64,000 nt of DNA from Stictocephala bisonia. Lineage: Eukaryota; Arthropoda; Insecta; Hemiptera; Membracidae. The notes under the pieces are model-generated. The model saw nothing but the letters and a program-made list of their open reading frames with translations, searched no databases and was not told the origin of the DNA. Every line of letters begins with the position of its first letter. The stretch's first letter is position 1. The stretch is from assembly GCA_035578905.1 (NCBI GenBank), contig JAQJVL010000150.1, positions 829,949 through 893,948 of the forward strand, read 5' to 3'. A program made the position numbers and the translations under genes. Of the stretch, positions 1-10,349 are shown one piece after another.

Positions 1-606
1 ACAGCTTGCATAATGATTTGATGTTGTTATTTCCAGCTGCAGCCACATTTTCAGCTTTCATTCCCTGAGGCAATGAAATTGCTATTTAATAATTGCTTCT
101 CAAGTACAGTAGAAATAATATAAATTTTCATCTTTATACAATACTTTTCTAAGACTGAGATAGTTTTTGTCTTTCAGAAATATGATTGCCAAGTATGTTT
201 ACAAAACAAGCACACTAAATTACTACAACAAAGTACAATAAGTGGTTTCAAAGAATTGGCACAAACTTTCCCCATATTAAACACTAAAAAATCAAAACTG
301 AAAATTACCCATTTGATTCCCAAATATGTTTTTTGCCATAGCTAAAAAACTAGTAAAGTTAGAGACATGTGGTTTTTACTAAAATATTTTAAATTGTAAT
401 TCACATATTTCCTGAAAATGTTATCAAAATCGTTAGAGCTATTTTTGAGAAAATTATATTTTTGTATGTTTTTTGTCCATAATAATAAAAAAACTAAAAT
501 TAAGCTAACGCATGTGGTAGAAAGTAAAATGTGCAAACATTAAGATTTGGGAGGGCAGGAGAAGTGGGGAGTTATTTATATTTAGAGTTTAAACCGTTGT
601 AAATAA
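1..606. other. AT-rich stretch without a gene
   Basis: No open frame with coding character, no splice-bounded exon and no recognisable repeat was seen here. The longest frame is 64 codons on the minus strand and is of the length expected by chance in AT-rich DNA. Confidence 0.5.
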
Positions 607-1264
607 TTATTGGGATAACAATCAACTACTTGTGAGGCCACCCCTACTGGTGGTTATTGGGATAACAATCAACTACTTGTGAGGCCACCCCTACTGGTGG
701 TTATTGGGATAACAATCAACTACTTGTGAGGCCATCCCTACTGGTGGTTATTGGGATAACAATCAACTACTTGTGAGGCCACCCCTACTGGTGGTTATTG
801 GGATAACAATCAACTACTTGTGAGGCCACCCCTACTGGTGGTTATTGGGATAACAATCAACTACTTGTGAGGCCACCCCTACTGGTGGTTATTGGGATAA
901 CAATCAACTACTTGTGAGGCCACCCCTACTGGTGGTTATTGGGATAACAATCAACTACTTGTGAGGCCACCCCTACTGGTGGTTATTGGGATAACAATCA
1001 ACTACTTGTGAGGCCATCCCTACTGGTGGTTATTGGGATAACAATCAACTACTTGTGAGGCCACCCCTACTGGTGGTTATTGGGATAACAATCAACTACT
1101 TGTGAGGCCACCCCTACTGGTGGTTATTGGGATAACAATCAACTACTTGTGAGGCCACCCCTACTGGTGGTTATTGGGATAACAATCAACTACTTGTGAG
1201 GCCACCCCTACTGGTGGTTATTGGGATAACAATCAACTACTTGTGAGGCCACCCCTACCTGTGG
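607..1264. repeat. 47-bp minisatellite, 14 copies
   Basis: Fourteen head-to-tail copies of a 47-bp unit, starting TTATTGGGATAACAATCAAC and ending in CCACCCCTACTGGTGG, run without a gap. Units start at 607, 654, 701 and so on; the last starts at 1218 and differs at its end (CCTGTGG). Copies are nearly identical. Units 3 and 9 share the same C-to-T change (GGCCATCCC), six units (282 bp) apart, which suggests that a block of several units was duplicated. There are no spacers, so this is not a CRISPR array. The length is not a multiple of three and no coding role is apparent. Confidence 0.97.
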
Positions 1265-1861
1265 CTATTTCCTATAAAAGATTGTTATCACTTTTAGCTA
1301 ATTGAGTTTAATTCTGAAATAGCGTAAAGTTCTTAAACACAATTCAGTTTTAGGAAATAGTATTGTGTATGTTACTCATTATAATTATTATATTTTACCA
1401 TAGATCTACCAAAGCCAAAGTATATCATAACCGCAAGAACCATGGGCCAGAGATACGGTTGACAAATGGTTTGATATGTATGGGAGTACCAGCTGACTAG
1501 TTGTGGGATAACTGATTATTTTTAGTCATCGACTAACCAGTCAGTCATTTTACAGGTTTGATTATTTTAACCAACTAAATAACTAAATAATTTCAAACTA
1601 ATTTAAAATTTCTGTTACTTGACTAATTTTATTCTACTATCGTATTAGTATTAACTGGTACTATCTATAGTTGTTGGTGTAGGGAACAGTTATCTCGGTG
1701 ATAACTATAACAGGGAAAATTGTTATTGTAGAGAATATTTTTTTCTCATAATAATGGACTAAGTTTATCACACACTGCTTTACGCTTTCAGGAACATTTT
1801 CGCAAAACCATAGTAATCCTGTGATTGTTAGTGTTGTATAAACATTTTTGAGAATAGGTAG
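1265..1861. other. AT-rich spacer
   Basis: No gene seen. A small hairpin (AGTTATC ... GATAACT) lies near 1688-1706, and there is a run of related GACTAA/AACTAAA motifs around 1495-1600. Nothing else stands out. Confidence 0.4.
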
Positions 1862-2072
1862 AGAGGCTGTTCAGGTCGCCCGACTACTGTTTGCACTAAT
1901 GAAAATCACGGAAGAGTGTCGCAGCAAGTGTTACAGTCACAGGAACGAAGTGTAAATCAAGCATCGTTGAAACTACAATGATGATGTAACTATAAGCAAT
2001 ACATCATTGAAAAGGATGTTAAAAAAAATTGCTGTTTTCCCTTCAAGATACCAACTGGGCAACCTTTAAACC
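1862..2072 (+). pseudogene. IS630/mariner-like transposase fragment (N-terminal helix-turn-helix part)
   Basis: Read on the plus strand, the frame gives the signature CSGRPTTVCTNEN, then RVSQQVLQSQERSVNQAS, and after frame breaks ISNTSLKRMLKKI and KIPTGQPL. The 'SGRP' linker followed by a paired-box-like helix-turn-helix region ('...S.R..S..L..S...V.R.LKK') is the usual N-terminal layout of insect IS630/mariner-type transposases. No DDE part and no flanking TIR were found, so only a scrap remains. At least two frame disruptions lie around 1980-2050. A second, longer relative lies at 7688-8417 and a third on the minus strand at 50400-51096. Confidence 0.6.
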
Positions 2073-2140
2073 CTTTGGCAGGTTTTGACGTACACGGTAC
2101 GTCATGGTCTATCAATGCAATAATACTGAGTCATCATTGG

Positions 2141-2300
2141 TGTTGAAACGTTGAGTGGTCTAAGGTGTTGTATTATGGCCAGGTACCGCTGAGGATTGTC
2201 AGTTCGAACCCAGCTCGTACTGGTACTTTGTACCGTGCAACTGTGTAGAGGCACTGGTCTGTGGCATAGTGGTGTAGAGTCCATCTTAGATAAACGGTGT
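2141..2300 (+). mobile_element. tRNA-derived SINE
   Basis: An internal pol III promoter is visible: an A-box-like GTGGTCTAAGGTG near 2155 and a B-box AGTTCGAACCC at 2201-2211, spaced as in a tRNA. A non-tRNA body follows (GGTACTTTGTACC...). The tRNA part does not fold into a clean cloverleaf, which favours a SINE over a functional tRNA. No clear poly(A) tail or target-site duplication was found, so the ends are approximate. Confidence 0.6.
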
Positions 2301-2530
2301 CAGGTATGAGGGATTGAAGTTGACGGGATCAGCGTATCTATTACAATTGCACGGAACAACACCAGTTTTGCTATTTTTTACTTATGATAAGAGGAGGAGG
2401 ACACATTTTTACTATTTATTTTGAATTGGCTGTATATTTATATTTTTTTATACTATATAATATGTAAAGTACATAAAAGACATGCAACAAACATGACATT
2501 AAAAAAGTGCACGTTGAAGGGTTAACTATA

Positions 2531-3290
2531 CAGTGTGTCCCAAAAGTCCCGGAATGGTTGAATATTGTTTGGACCGTTACAGATGAAGTTACAAAACTAT
2601 GCACATTGCTGCTGAACATAAAAGCTATTTTACCATTAATTAAGTAGTCCACTAACTTTGTAGGGAGACGACCTACAGGGAGTCAACAGGAAATCTTCAA
2701 TAGGAGATAGGTCAAGTTGCATATAAAATTAAAGGCATTTGTTAGCAGATTCAATGCCACAAATCTAACCTCAAAAGGTTGACTCTAACAAAATTTTCAA
2801 GGGTTTAAAGTTCAAAATTATGGTTGTTTGTGCGCTCCAAAAGTGCCGAAACGGTTGATATTGTTTGAACCATTACTGTTGGAGGTACAGCAAAACTATG
2901 CACATTGCTGCTAGACATAAAAAACTATTTTACCATGTATTGAGTGATCGACCACCGTCCTAGAGTAACGGGGAATCAAAAGGAAATCTTAAATTCGAGA
3001 GTTGGTCGAGTTGCATATCAAATTAATGGTATTTGTTAATAGAACAGAATGCCACAAACCTGATCTCAAAAGGTTCACCCTGGCCAGATTGGTGACTTGT
3101 GACTTTCAAAACTTCCGAAATGGTTATATTATTCCTAAAGTGGAGTAAGATACAGTGAAAATACTTAAAACCTGATATTTTGGCATGAAAAGATAATTTT
3201 ACATTTATGGTTCAATAATGAGTGAGCCTATCATCAAAATGCTATGTTATAGTTGCATCTCCAGATTTTATATCATAAACGCCTAATGAG
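2531..3290. repeat. Tandem block of about three diverged ~290-bp units, MITE-related
   Basis: The motif CAAAAGTSCCGRAAYGGTTG recurs near 2540, 2836 and 3110. Each time it is followed by similar text, including ACTATGCACATTGCTGCT, GAAATCTT, GGTCRAGTTGCATAT and CTCAAAAGGTT. The block starts CAGTGTGTCCC directly after a TA dinucleotide (2529-2530). The same internal words (GGTCGAGTTTGGTATCAAAT, ACTTCAAAAGGTATATCC) occur in the MITE at 35590-36051, so this is the same family in tandem form. No closing inverted repeat was found. Confidence 0.75.
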
Positions 3291-3494
3291 TTAGTTTTGT
3301 AAACCTCTCATCGTTGTATTACTGATTGATTTAAACGGCGCAAAAACGATCTGTTACTGCAGTTCAACATGATAGTCTTTTATTCTATTTTTATTATTAT
3401 CTTTTATTGGAATATCATAGATTGAATTTATCAGATTTATTTATATTTAATAGAAAGTCACACATTACAAGATTTAAGAAAGCATTACTTTCAT

Positions 3495-3671
3495 CCTTTT
3501 TTTTCATTCTATCTACGCCAGAGGCATTTTTACTTAGTGTACATACGTTGTTGTTAAGGGACAACTGGTCCAAACCTATCAAGCAAATTTCTAAGTGGAC
3601 CTCCCGGAATTTGAACCCGTGACCCTCTGAATATGAAGCAGACGTGCTAACCACTAGGCTAGCAAGAGGCC
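3495..3671 (-). mobile_element. tRNA-Met-like SINE
   Basis: On the minus strand, 3671 to 3597 reads as a degenerate tRNA. It has a bulged acceptor stem (GGCCTC with GAGGTCC), a perfect 4-bp D stem (GCTA/TAGC), an anticodon loop TTCATAT giving anticodon CAT, and a B-box GGGTTCAAATTCC. About 100 bp of unrelated body follows, ending in an A-rich stretch (GAATGAAAAAAAAGG) near 3500, as expected of a SINE tail. The acceptor bulge and mismatches argue against a working tRNA gene. Confidence 0.7.
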
Positions 3672-3857
3672 TAAAAGTATTTAGCAGTTATAATAAACAC
3701 AATACCCTTGACCTGTGAAAACTGATATGAAGTTAAGCCTTATTTTAAAATTTATTATGACATTAAAACATGTTTCTTTATCATTTATGGAAATCCCTCA
3801 TCAAACCAGTGTATTACCAATGCTGGACATTAACTCTAGACGTGGCAAAGAATACCA

Positions 3858-5927
3858 ATGATATCGCTTAAAAGTGTTTCACCAGTGGCAAACGATACCA
3901 TTGGTATCACAAAAAGCAAAATCAAAAGGAAAAAGAAAAACAACATACCGCAAGACCCGGAAACTAATAACAAGAAGGACAGGTTTGTAATGGCACATGA
4001 AGCCTACCTCCACACTGGGAGCCCGGAACTAAAACTTGAAGCTGCAAGACTGAAAAAAGAATATGACCTGCATATAAAATCAGTAAAAAAACAACAGACA
4101 GTAGATTTCATAAATAACTCAGAAAACAAACCTAAGGCTATGTGGATGTCAATAAATAGTCAAAGGAAAATTAAGACTACTCCATCAGATGTACTCCAAC
4201 TCGAGATCAATGGTACCATCACATCAAACCCAATACACATAGTGGAACAATTAAACAAATTTTTTGTCAATATAGCTAACCAGACTCTGGCAAAATCACA
4301 AAATACACATCAACCACCAATACCAAACCGCCCTCAAAACAATATCTGTCAAGACTCCTTCATACCACATCCCACAACAACAAAAGAAGTCAGCAAAATT
4401 ATTAAATCAATGAAAACTAAACATTCATCAGGGTCTGATGATATTTCCTCAAAAATACTAAAGTTTTGTGAAAATGAATTTCTACACCCCCTAGTAAATA
4501 TAATCAACAAATCCTTCACACAGGGATTGTTCCCTTCAAAACTAAAATATGCAAAAATATACCCTAAGCACAAGCAAGGAAATAAATCAAAGGAAGAAAA
4601 CTATAGGCCGATCTCCCTACTCCCAACTTTCTCAAAAATTGTAGAAAAAGTTATGCTCTCCAGACTACTAGACTACCTAAACAGAAATAACATAATACCA
4701 CTGGAACAACATGGTTTCATAGCTGGACGTTCAACCACAACAGCTATCATAGAGGTCATTGAGTATCTCATACAAGCAATCGAGGCAGGAGACACAGCTA
4801 CAGCTGTGTTTCTTGACTACAGCAAAGCCTTCGACTGTATCTGTCATGACAGGCTGCTAGAGAAGATGGAAGCATTAGGTATAAAAGGCAGGACAGGAGA
4901 GTGGTTCAGAAACTATCTAAATAACAGATACCAAGCTGTAGCACTCAACTCAACCAGGAATGGAATAACTCAAACAACTATTTCCACCAATTTGGCAGTA
5001 CAGCGAGGAGTCCCACAAGGTTCAATCCTTGGGCCAATTCTTTACATAATATTTGTCAGTGACTTCCCATCCTACATTAAAGACTACAGTACACCACTTA
5101 TGTATGCAGATGACACGGTTCTCTTACTTAAAAATAGGTCACCCGAACATCTGGAAATTGAAACATGCATAGCACTGAACATGTCAGAACAATACTGCCA
5201 AGAAAACGATCTCGTCTTGAACACAAAAAAGAGCCAACAATTGATGTTTGGTCGAAAAAAAGATGAAGTGTCCCAGCTACCTGAAATTCAAAAAATAAAA
5301 GACGGAAAATACCTAGGTATCATTCTAGACGACAAATTAACATGGACTGAACACATCAACCGGTTATGTAAAAAGTTAAGTTCCACGCTCTATGTCCTAA
5401 AGAGACTCAAACAAATAAGTAATGAAGACACCGTAAGAACCGCATACTTTGCGCTTTTTGAAACACATGTAAGATATGGACTGGCTGCCTGGGGAGGCTC
5501 CTCAAAGTCTAATGTGCAAAGAGTTCTTATATTACAAAAGAAAGCCATCCGCATACTTGCAGGCCTTGCCCCGCAAGAATCGTGCAGAGAAGCCTTTAGG
5601 AAACACAAGATACTAACCACAGTATCACTATATGTCCTTGAAACAATAATACATGCACAGAAGCAAAATATCAGAAGAGGACTAGACGTTCATTCCTACA
5701 ATACAAGAACGGCCAACAACCTCACCATCCCTCAACACAGACTGACTCTCTTCGAGAAGCAGCCTACATACACTGGTGCCAAATTCTTCAATACCCTGCC
5801 TGAAGATATAAAGAACATCAAAGGCCATAAAAATATGCAGACAAAACTCCATACCTGGCTTCTAGAGCGACCCTTCTACTCAAATGAAGAATATTTACAC
5901 TGGAGAGAAGGCACAAAACTAGAGTAA
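3858..5927 (+). CDS. LINE ORF2 reverse transcriptase, N-terminally truncated
   Basis: A 689-codon uninterrupted frame. Residues 1 to about 110 are lysine-rich linker. The reverse-transcriptase domain spans roughly 235-510: YRPISLLPTFSKIVEK near 248, FLDYSKAFD near 318 (first catalytic Asp), GVPQGSILGP near 383 and YADD near 416-419 (catalytic Asp pair). The C-terminal part has the thumb-like YLGIILDDKLTW, an ISNEDTVRTAYFAL segment, and a tail with YNTR, FFNTLP and FYSNEEYL. The apurinic endonuclease domain expected upstream in jockey/I/CR1-type LINEs is absent, so the element is 5'-truncated. The ATG at 3858 may be flanking sequence read through into the element. The intact frame implies a young insertion, though it cannot be autonomous without the endonuclease. 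Clade not resolved. Confidence 0.93.
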   Translation: MISLKSVSPVANDTIGITKSKIKRKKKNNIPQDPETNNKKDRFVMAHEAYLHTGSPELKLEAARLKKEYDLHIKSVKKQQTVDFINNSENKPKAMWMSINSQRKIKTTPSDVLQLEINGTITSNPIHIVEQLNKFFVNIANQTLAKSQNTHQPPIPNRPQNNICQDSFIPHPTTTKEVSKIIKSMKTKHSSGSDDISSKILKFCENEFLHPLVNIINKSFTQGLFPSKLKYAKIYPKHKQGNKSKEENYRPISLLPTFSKIVEKVMLSRLLDYLNRNNIIPLEQHGFIAGRSTTTAIIEVIEYLIQAIEAGDTATAVFLDYSKAFDCICHDRLLEKMEALGIKGRTGEWFRNYLNNRYQAVALNSTRNGITQTTISTNLAVQRGVPQGSILGPILYIIFVSDFPSYIKDYSTPLMYADDTVLLLKNRSPEHLEIETCIALNMSEQYCQENDLVLNTKKSQQLMFGRKKDEVSQLPEIQKIKDGKYLGIILDDKLTWTEHINRLCKKLSSTLYVLKRLKQISNEDTVRTAYFALFETHVRYGLAAWGGSSKSNVQRVLILQKKAIRILAGLAPQESCREAFRKHKILTTVSLYVLETIIHAQKQNIRRGLDVHSYNTRTANNLTIPQHRLTLFEKQPTYTGAKFFNTLPEDIKNIKGHKNMQTKLHTWLLERPFYSNEEYLHWREGTKLE

Positions 5928-6160
5928 AAGACCTGAAAACCAAACAATTGACCATTGACATGATTCTGAAGAAAGAAGGAATGAGATAGAAGATTGAAAG
6001 AAGATGGAGATAGAAGAAGTGAGAAGAAGGAAGAAGGAAATGAAGAATAAATCGAACAATAAAAAATCTGTAAAGCAAGAACAAAAATTACTTTTCTGAC
6101 TCTACTGTATTTCTCAAAGAAACTACAAATAAAGCTATTGTATTGTATTGTATTGTAATT
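3890..6160 (+). mobile_element. 5'-truncated non-LTR retrotransposon (LINE)
   Basis: The element carries the reverse-transcriptase frame at 3858-5927. Its 3' UTR of about 200 bp contains a long purine-rich tract (about 5966-6060, almost all G and A). It ends with an AATAAA-type signal near 6128 and a microsatellite tail (TATTG)n at 6136-6155 in place of poly(A). Such short-repeat tails are typical of several insect LINE clades. The 5' end is not sharply defined. I found no convincing target-site duplication; only a 7-bp TTAAAAG match near 3870 and 6160. Confidence 0.8.
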
Positions 6161-7687
6161 TAAAAGCCTATTTTTAGTGGCTATTTTGTCACAAACATTA
6201 CCATTAAAACCTATCATATTATATATCTTTAAACTTGGAATATTCTCAAGAGTAATATATTAAATTTTGATGAAAATATGCAAAACAGAATTTTCGTAAA
6301 AAAAGAAATAAGAGTAAGTACAAAAATTGTACTCAAGAAATTTTCCAGCGCCTGAGCGTTTACGGCAAAATAACATACTTTTCCCCTAATATTTACAGTA
6401 GGTAATTTTTGTGTAGGAAAGAAGAGAGTTACATCCCTGAATTGGAAATCTTATTGGCAACAAAGCAAACCATAAGTATTCTTTCTAAATGATCAATATC
6501 AATGCCATTTGAATTTTATTTGAATCAATATTTTTCTATTTTCTGTAATGGCAAACGATACCAAATTGGTATCGCATTGTTTTCGATCTGTTACTAAGTA
6601 ACAGTATTGTTTATATACTTGATTCTTATATATTTTGATTATGAAATTGTCAACAAGGAATACTTATTTTAGGTGCCTATTTATATCTTGGCCCAATTTA
6701 TATCAGCTGTTCAAAAGACAAATGTTCCGTTGCACACCAGGCTCTCTGGCCATCCTGGTTATTTCACTCGGCTGCTATGGTTTGCATACGTTGAAATTGC
6801 TTGTAATTTATTATTTTCGTGATTTATGTTTGATTTTGTGTTATTGATGTTTAATTGTTGATTTATCGTCATACTTTTACTCTTAAATTTAGTTTTTAAA
6901 TCACTGGAACATAATTGTTCAACAACTTGGAACAAAATATTTTTTCTCAAATTTCAAAAATAGTTTTTCTTTTAGTATAATAAAATAATTATTACCATTA
7001 TAAATTATCAAAAATTATGTTTTCTGAAAGATAATTTCATATTGTACATAATAAACTGATTTTATAAAATAACTCCAGTTGTTTTATAAACTAGAATTTA
7101 TAAAGTTGTTAATTTTTTTTCTCTACAAATTTGCATATAACTACAATTTCAAAAAAAATTACAAATCTTCAAAAAATTTCTATATGTGAAAATATGTATA
7201 AAAATTTTAACCAAACTTTTACTATATCTTGAAAAGAACCTTTTTTTTATACACTGTATATTTTTATCTCACCAATAAACAATTTGTTATATTTTATTAT
7301 TATGGTTACTTTTGAATTCTATATCTCATGATTTACAAACTTTCATATTTTACTTACATTAAAAATTATATACATATATATAAAATAGTACAAAGCATAT
7401 GAAAAGAATGTCTAGCTATTTCTTAATAAAACAATATGAAACATGGTACAGTTTAGTGCAAAGAAGTATTTTTCATATATTTTTAAAGTATTAAGCTTAA
7501 AACAGTAAAAACTGGCTTGCCACTATAGAGTTTCTTAGTTGCTACGTCTAGGGTTAAACCTAAATAAACCTATTTCATTGGTGTAAGTATTTTTTTACTA
7601 ATTTACTGTTACTTCTTACATAAACTAATGAAAGTGATAATTGTATTTATCAGTGTTTAAGTATTTATATTAAATAAAAAGTTCATT
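6161..7687. other. AT-rich spacer
   Basis: No gene or complete repeat. It contains one quasi-palindrome, TGGCAAACGATACC(A)AATTGGTATCGC at about 6549-6575, matching two copies at 3843-3867 and 3886-3910. The remainder is low-complexity A/T sequence. Frames of up to about 113 codons on the minus strand at 5876-6217 are shadows of the purine-rich LINE 3' UTR. Confidence 0.5.
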
Positions 7688-8417
7688 ATGTCACTAAGTG
7701 AATCAGAAAGAATCACTATACTGATAATGAGATACTATGGTAATCTAACAAGGATATTTCAAGAAGTTGCAGATCTTTTTAATGCAGAAAAGGCAATTGC
7801 CCATCTATTTCGAAATCCACAGCTGCGAGAACCGTTTATCGTTTTCAAGAAACTGGAAGTAATTAGGAACTTGCCTCGATCAGGCAGGCCAAAATCTGCT
7901 AAATCTCTTGAAGTCCTCCACGCTTTTGTAGAAGACACTAGGAAAGTTTCTTAGCAGCTTTGAATGATGTATCAGTAAGTCTTCAATACACTCTACACTA
8001 ACCAAAAATAAATACCACCCATATAAAGTGAGGTTAGTGCACAAAGTATCAGAGGATGACTTTGACAGGAGGATCAAATACTATGAACTGATGACATCAA
8101 AAATAAAAAAAATGATGAACATTTTTATAAGGAATGTAGTTTTTTCTGGTAAAGCAACCTTTATGGTGAATGGTTAAGTTAATCGCAATAACTCTTGTTA
8201 CTGGGCAGATGAGAACCAACACTGGATGGAGGAAAAACATACTCAGTACTTGGAAAAAATAAATGTTTGGGCAGGTATCGTAGGAAACCAAATATTAGGG
8301 CCATTCTTTTTTGGAGAAAACCTGAATCGTAATAATTATTATCAACATCTTATTCACAAAGGGATATTTATGAATCAGGAGAATCAAACCGTTATCATTA
8401 TGTTATTGCATTCATAG
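7688..8417 (+). pseudogene. IS630/mariner-like transposase (DUF4817-type), broken
   Basis: The ATG at 7688 opens MSLSESERITILIMRYYGN and EVADLFN, the usual start of this insect transposase family, followed by NLPRSGRPKSAKS (linker after the first helix-turn-helix) and an early stop at about 7952. The frame resumes as YHPYKVRLVHKVSEDDFDRR, FSGKATFMVNG-stop-VNRNN, YWADENQHWMEEKHTQY and INVWAGIVGNQILGPFFF. These are the DDE-domain blocks ('FSDEATF', 'W.DENPH', 'NVWAGI.G...GP.F') in the right order. At least two stops or frameshifts kill it, and Asp of the FSDE block is replaced (FSGK). The C-terminal catalytic block is missing after 8417. No TIRs were recognised. Confidence 0.85.
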
Positions 8418-8574
8418 TAAGTGATTTTATGTTCATATGGCTACAAAACACTCAGAAATTAAAAAAATGTAGTGGATTTAAACTAATTACAACAACTTTA
8501 AACATTTTCAGCGAATTGTACAATTTATTTAAAAAAATCGTTGAATAACCCTTTATTTGTCATGAATGATCTTT

Positions 8575-8670
8575 GAGGATTGCAGTTTGCGGGATTCTTC
8601 TTTGCTTGACTAGCCCTTTAAATGATGTGCATGTCAACCTATGTTTGCGTTTTAAAATTGTCTACTCATT
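8575..8670. repeat. Dispersed repeat, copy 1
   Basis: The text GCAGTTTGCGGGATTCTTC, TTTGCTTGAC, AATGATGTGCATGTCAACC recurs at 60070-60150 with small changes (GCGGTTTGCGGCACTATTC, TTTGCTTGACC, AATGATGTGCATATCAACC) in the same plus-strand orientation. The family is not named. In both places it lies next to a broken transposase-like or mobile-element-like reading frame. Confidence 0.7.
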
Positions 8671-8879
8671 CCTCGTGGGCCGTCTTTCATTGTGGATAGA
8701 ATCTTCATTGTGGTAAGAACTTAAAAAAAATATAAAAAAATAAAATAGGATTTATCCCCTATATGAATTTATAAAATTTTTATCCTGTACCCAATTAATA
8801 ATAAAATTATTTAACTGTCTCCAGACTTTCAGTACCCATAAATATAATATCAGTTGTATTTTGTATAGCATTGTACTCG

Positions 8880-10349
8880 GTGGATCTCAGTAAAATGCCT
8901 GGGCACTACGTCACAGTGTCCACCTTTGCCCAGGTGCCTCTTTTCGGTAGAGACTCTCCCCAGGGGTAGAGTACGTCACCCTGAGGGATGGAGACCCTTC
9001 AAGTACATGAATGAAACCCACCTGTTATCTAAATAGATCCACATCTTCTTTATTCTCTGTCTTCTCACTTCGTAAAAACTGTTAAACTATCAACAATTAC
9101 CTGTCTATTTTCTAGAGGATCTGAGCTGTAAATGAAAATGGAACAAATTAAAACTGAAAATGTTTACTCTGTAAGTGATTTACAGGTCATTTCCCGACCA
9201 CGGGGGAGGAAACATGACCTTATCAAATCAGCCCCCAGGTAAAATAAAAACTGTAGATTACAAATAACAATCTGAAAAGGATCCAATGATACTTTTCGCC
9301 CACAGGGGAGAAAAATACCGATTTTGGATTTTCCTATTGATCACTCTGAAATGCCATATAAATTGAACTTCCTAAAAAGTATGAACAACAAATTGACATG
9401 TTTCATTTTAATTTATTCTGTATTGTTATCTGCTTTATCTTGTACAAAGATATCTCTTAAGATTACAAAAAAAGACTAATGAACGAAATTGTTGTTACTT
9501 TTATAGTGAAAATGTAACAAATTGGAGACCAAAATGGCTCTGAAATAGTTTCAAGTAATATTTGTAATGCGTACTAGAATGGATATTTCACGACACCTGT
9601 CTGTAAAACTGGTGGTACTCCCAGGGCCTGTCCATTATACTAAATACTACACTATTATTAACAACAAGTATACTCTACTCACCAATATCTATGTTCATCC
9701 AATTAAATATTTTAGACTTTTAAAACTGTCACAATTTTTCTGCTGTGATATGTAATGAGCTTTGAAGAAAATGTGTAATCAACATTGCTGTGATGTGTAA
9801 TTCTTCCTGCACCGATTTTTAAATAGTACCAATTATGTGTATGATAACCATAATAAAGAAGTAAAGTGTATATTTTTTACTTTGTATTGTAAATGCCTTG
9901 GCATGTACTGTGAATGCCATTACGTGTGTGACATGTCTCTGAGCTTGTTACTACCCTTAACACTTACCTCACGAAAAGCAATTTTATTCACCAACAAAAT
10001 ACACCTTTGTTTAAAATAGCTATATGTACTGAGTTAGTGATTGAATGGCATTCTAGACAATTTTAAAATCTTAAAATGTGCTTAAAGGATAAAATGAGTT
10101 GGTCTATTTGTAGTTATATTTTAGTACCATTTCATACGCTCATTACAATACGGCAATACAAGTTTCTATTGTCAGTTTCTGAACTGACATTAAGAGTGAC
10201 GAATTTAAGTGATAATAATTTTTATTTAAGTGAGTTTTATTTATTTATTCATTTACATACTTCAATACAAACTAGTCCAATATTTCTCTACTTGTAAGCT
10301 TGGAGGTGTTTAAGTATTTGAGAAACATGTTTTCTAAAATTCAAATATG
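8880..10349. other. Intergenic; GC-richer block at 8880-9010, otherwise nothing
   Basis: 8880-9010 is clearly richer in G and C than its surroundings. It contains partial inverted words (GCCTGGGCA ... TGCCCAGGT-like), CTCCCCAGGGG and CCCTGAGGGATGG. Two frames stay open across it but no splice signals frame an exon convincingly. It loosely resembles 24090-24260 (shared CACCTGT, AAACTATCAA.AAT). The rest to 10349 shows no gene. Confidence 0.35.

Noticed and set aside
607..1264. CRISPR-like regular repeat
   Set aside because: Units are contiguous with no unique spacers, in a eukaryotic context; it is a minisatellite.
3597..3671. Functional tRNA-Met(CAT) gene on the minus strand
   Set aside because: Bulged acceptor stem, mismatched anticodon stem and an attached SINE body with an A-rich tail indicate a SINE.
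3858..6575. Quasi-palindromes at 3886 and 6549 as the target-site duplication of the LINE
   Set aside because: The downstream copy lies about 390 bp beyond the LINE tail and there are two copies upstream; a target duplication should abut the ends.
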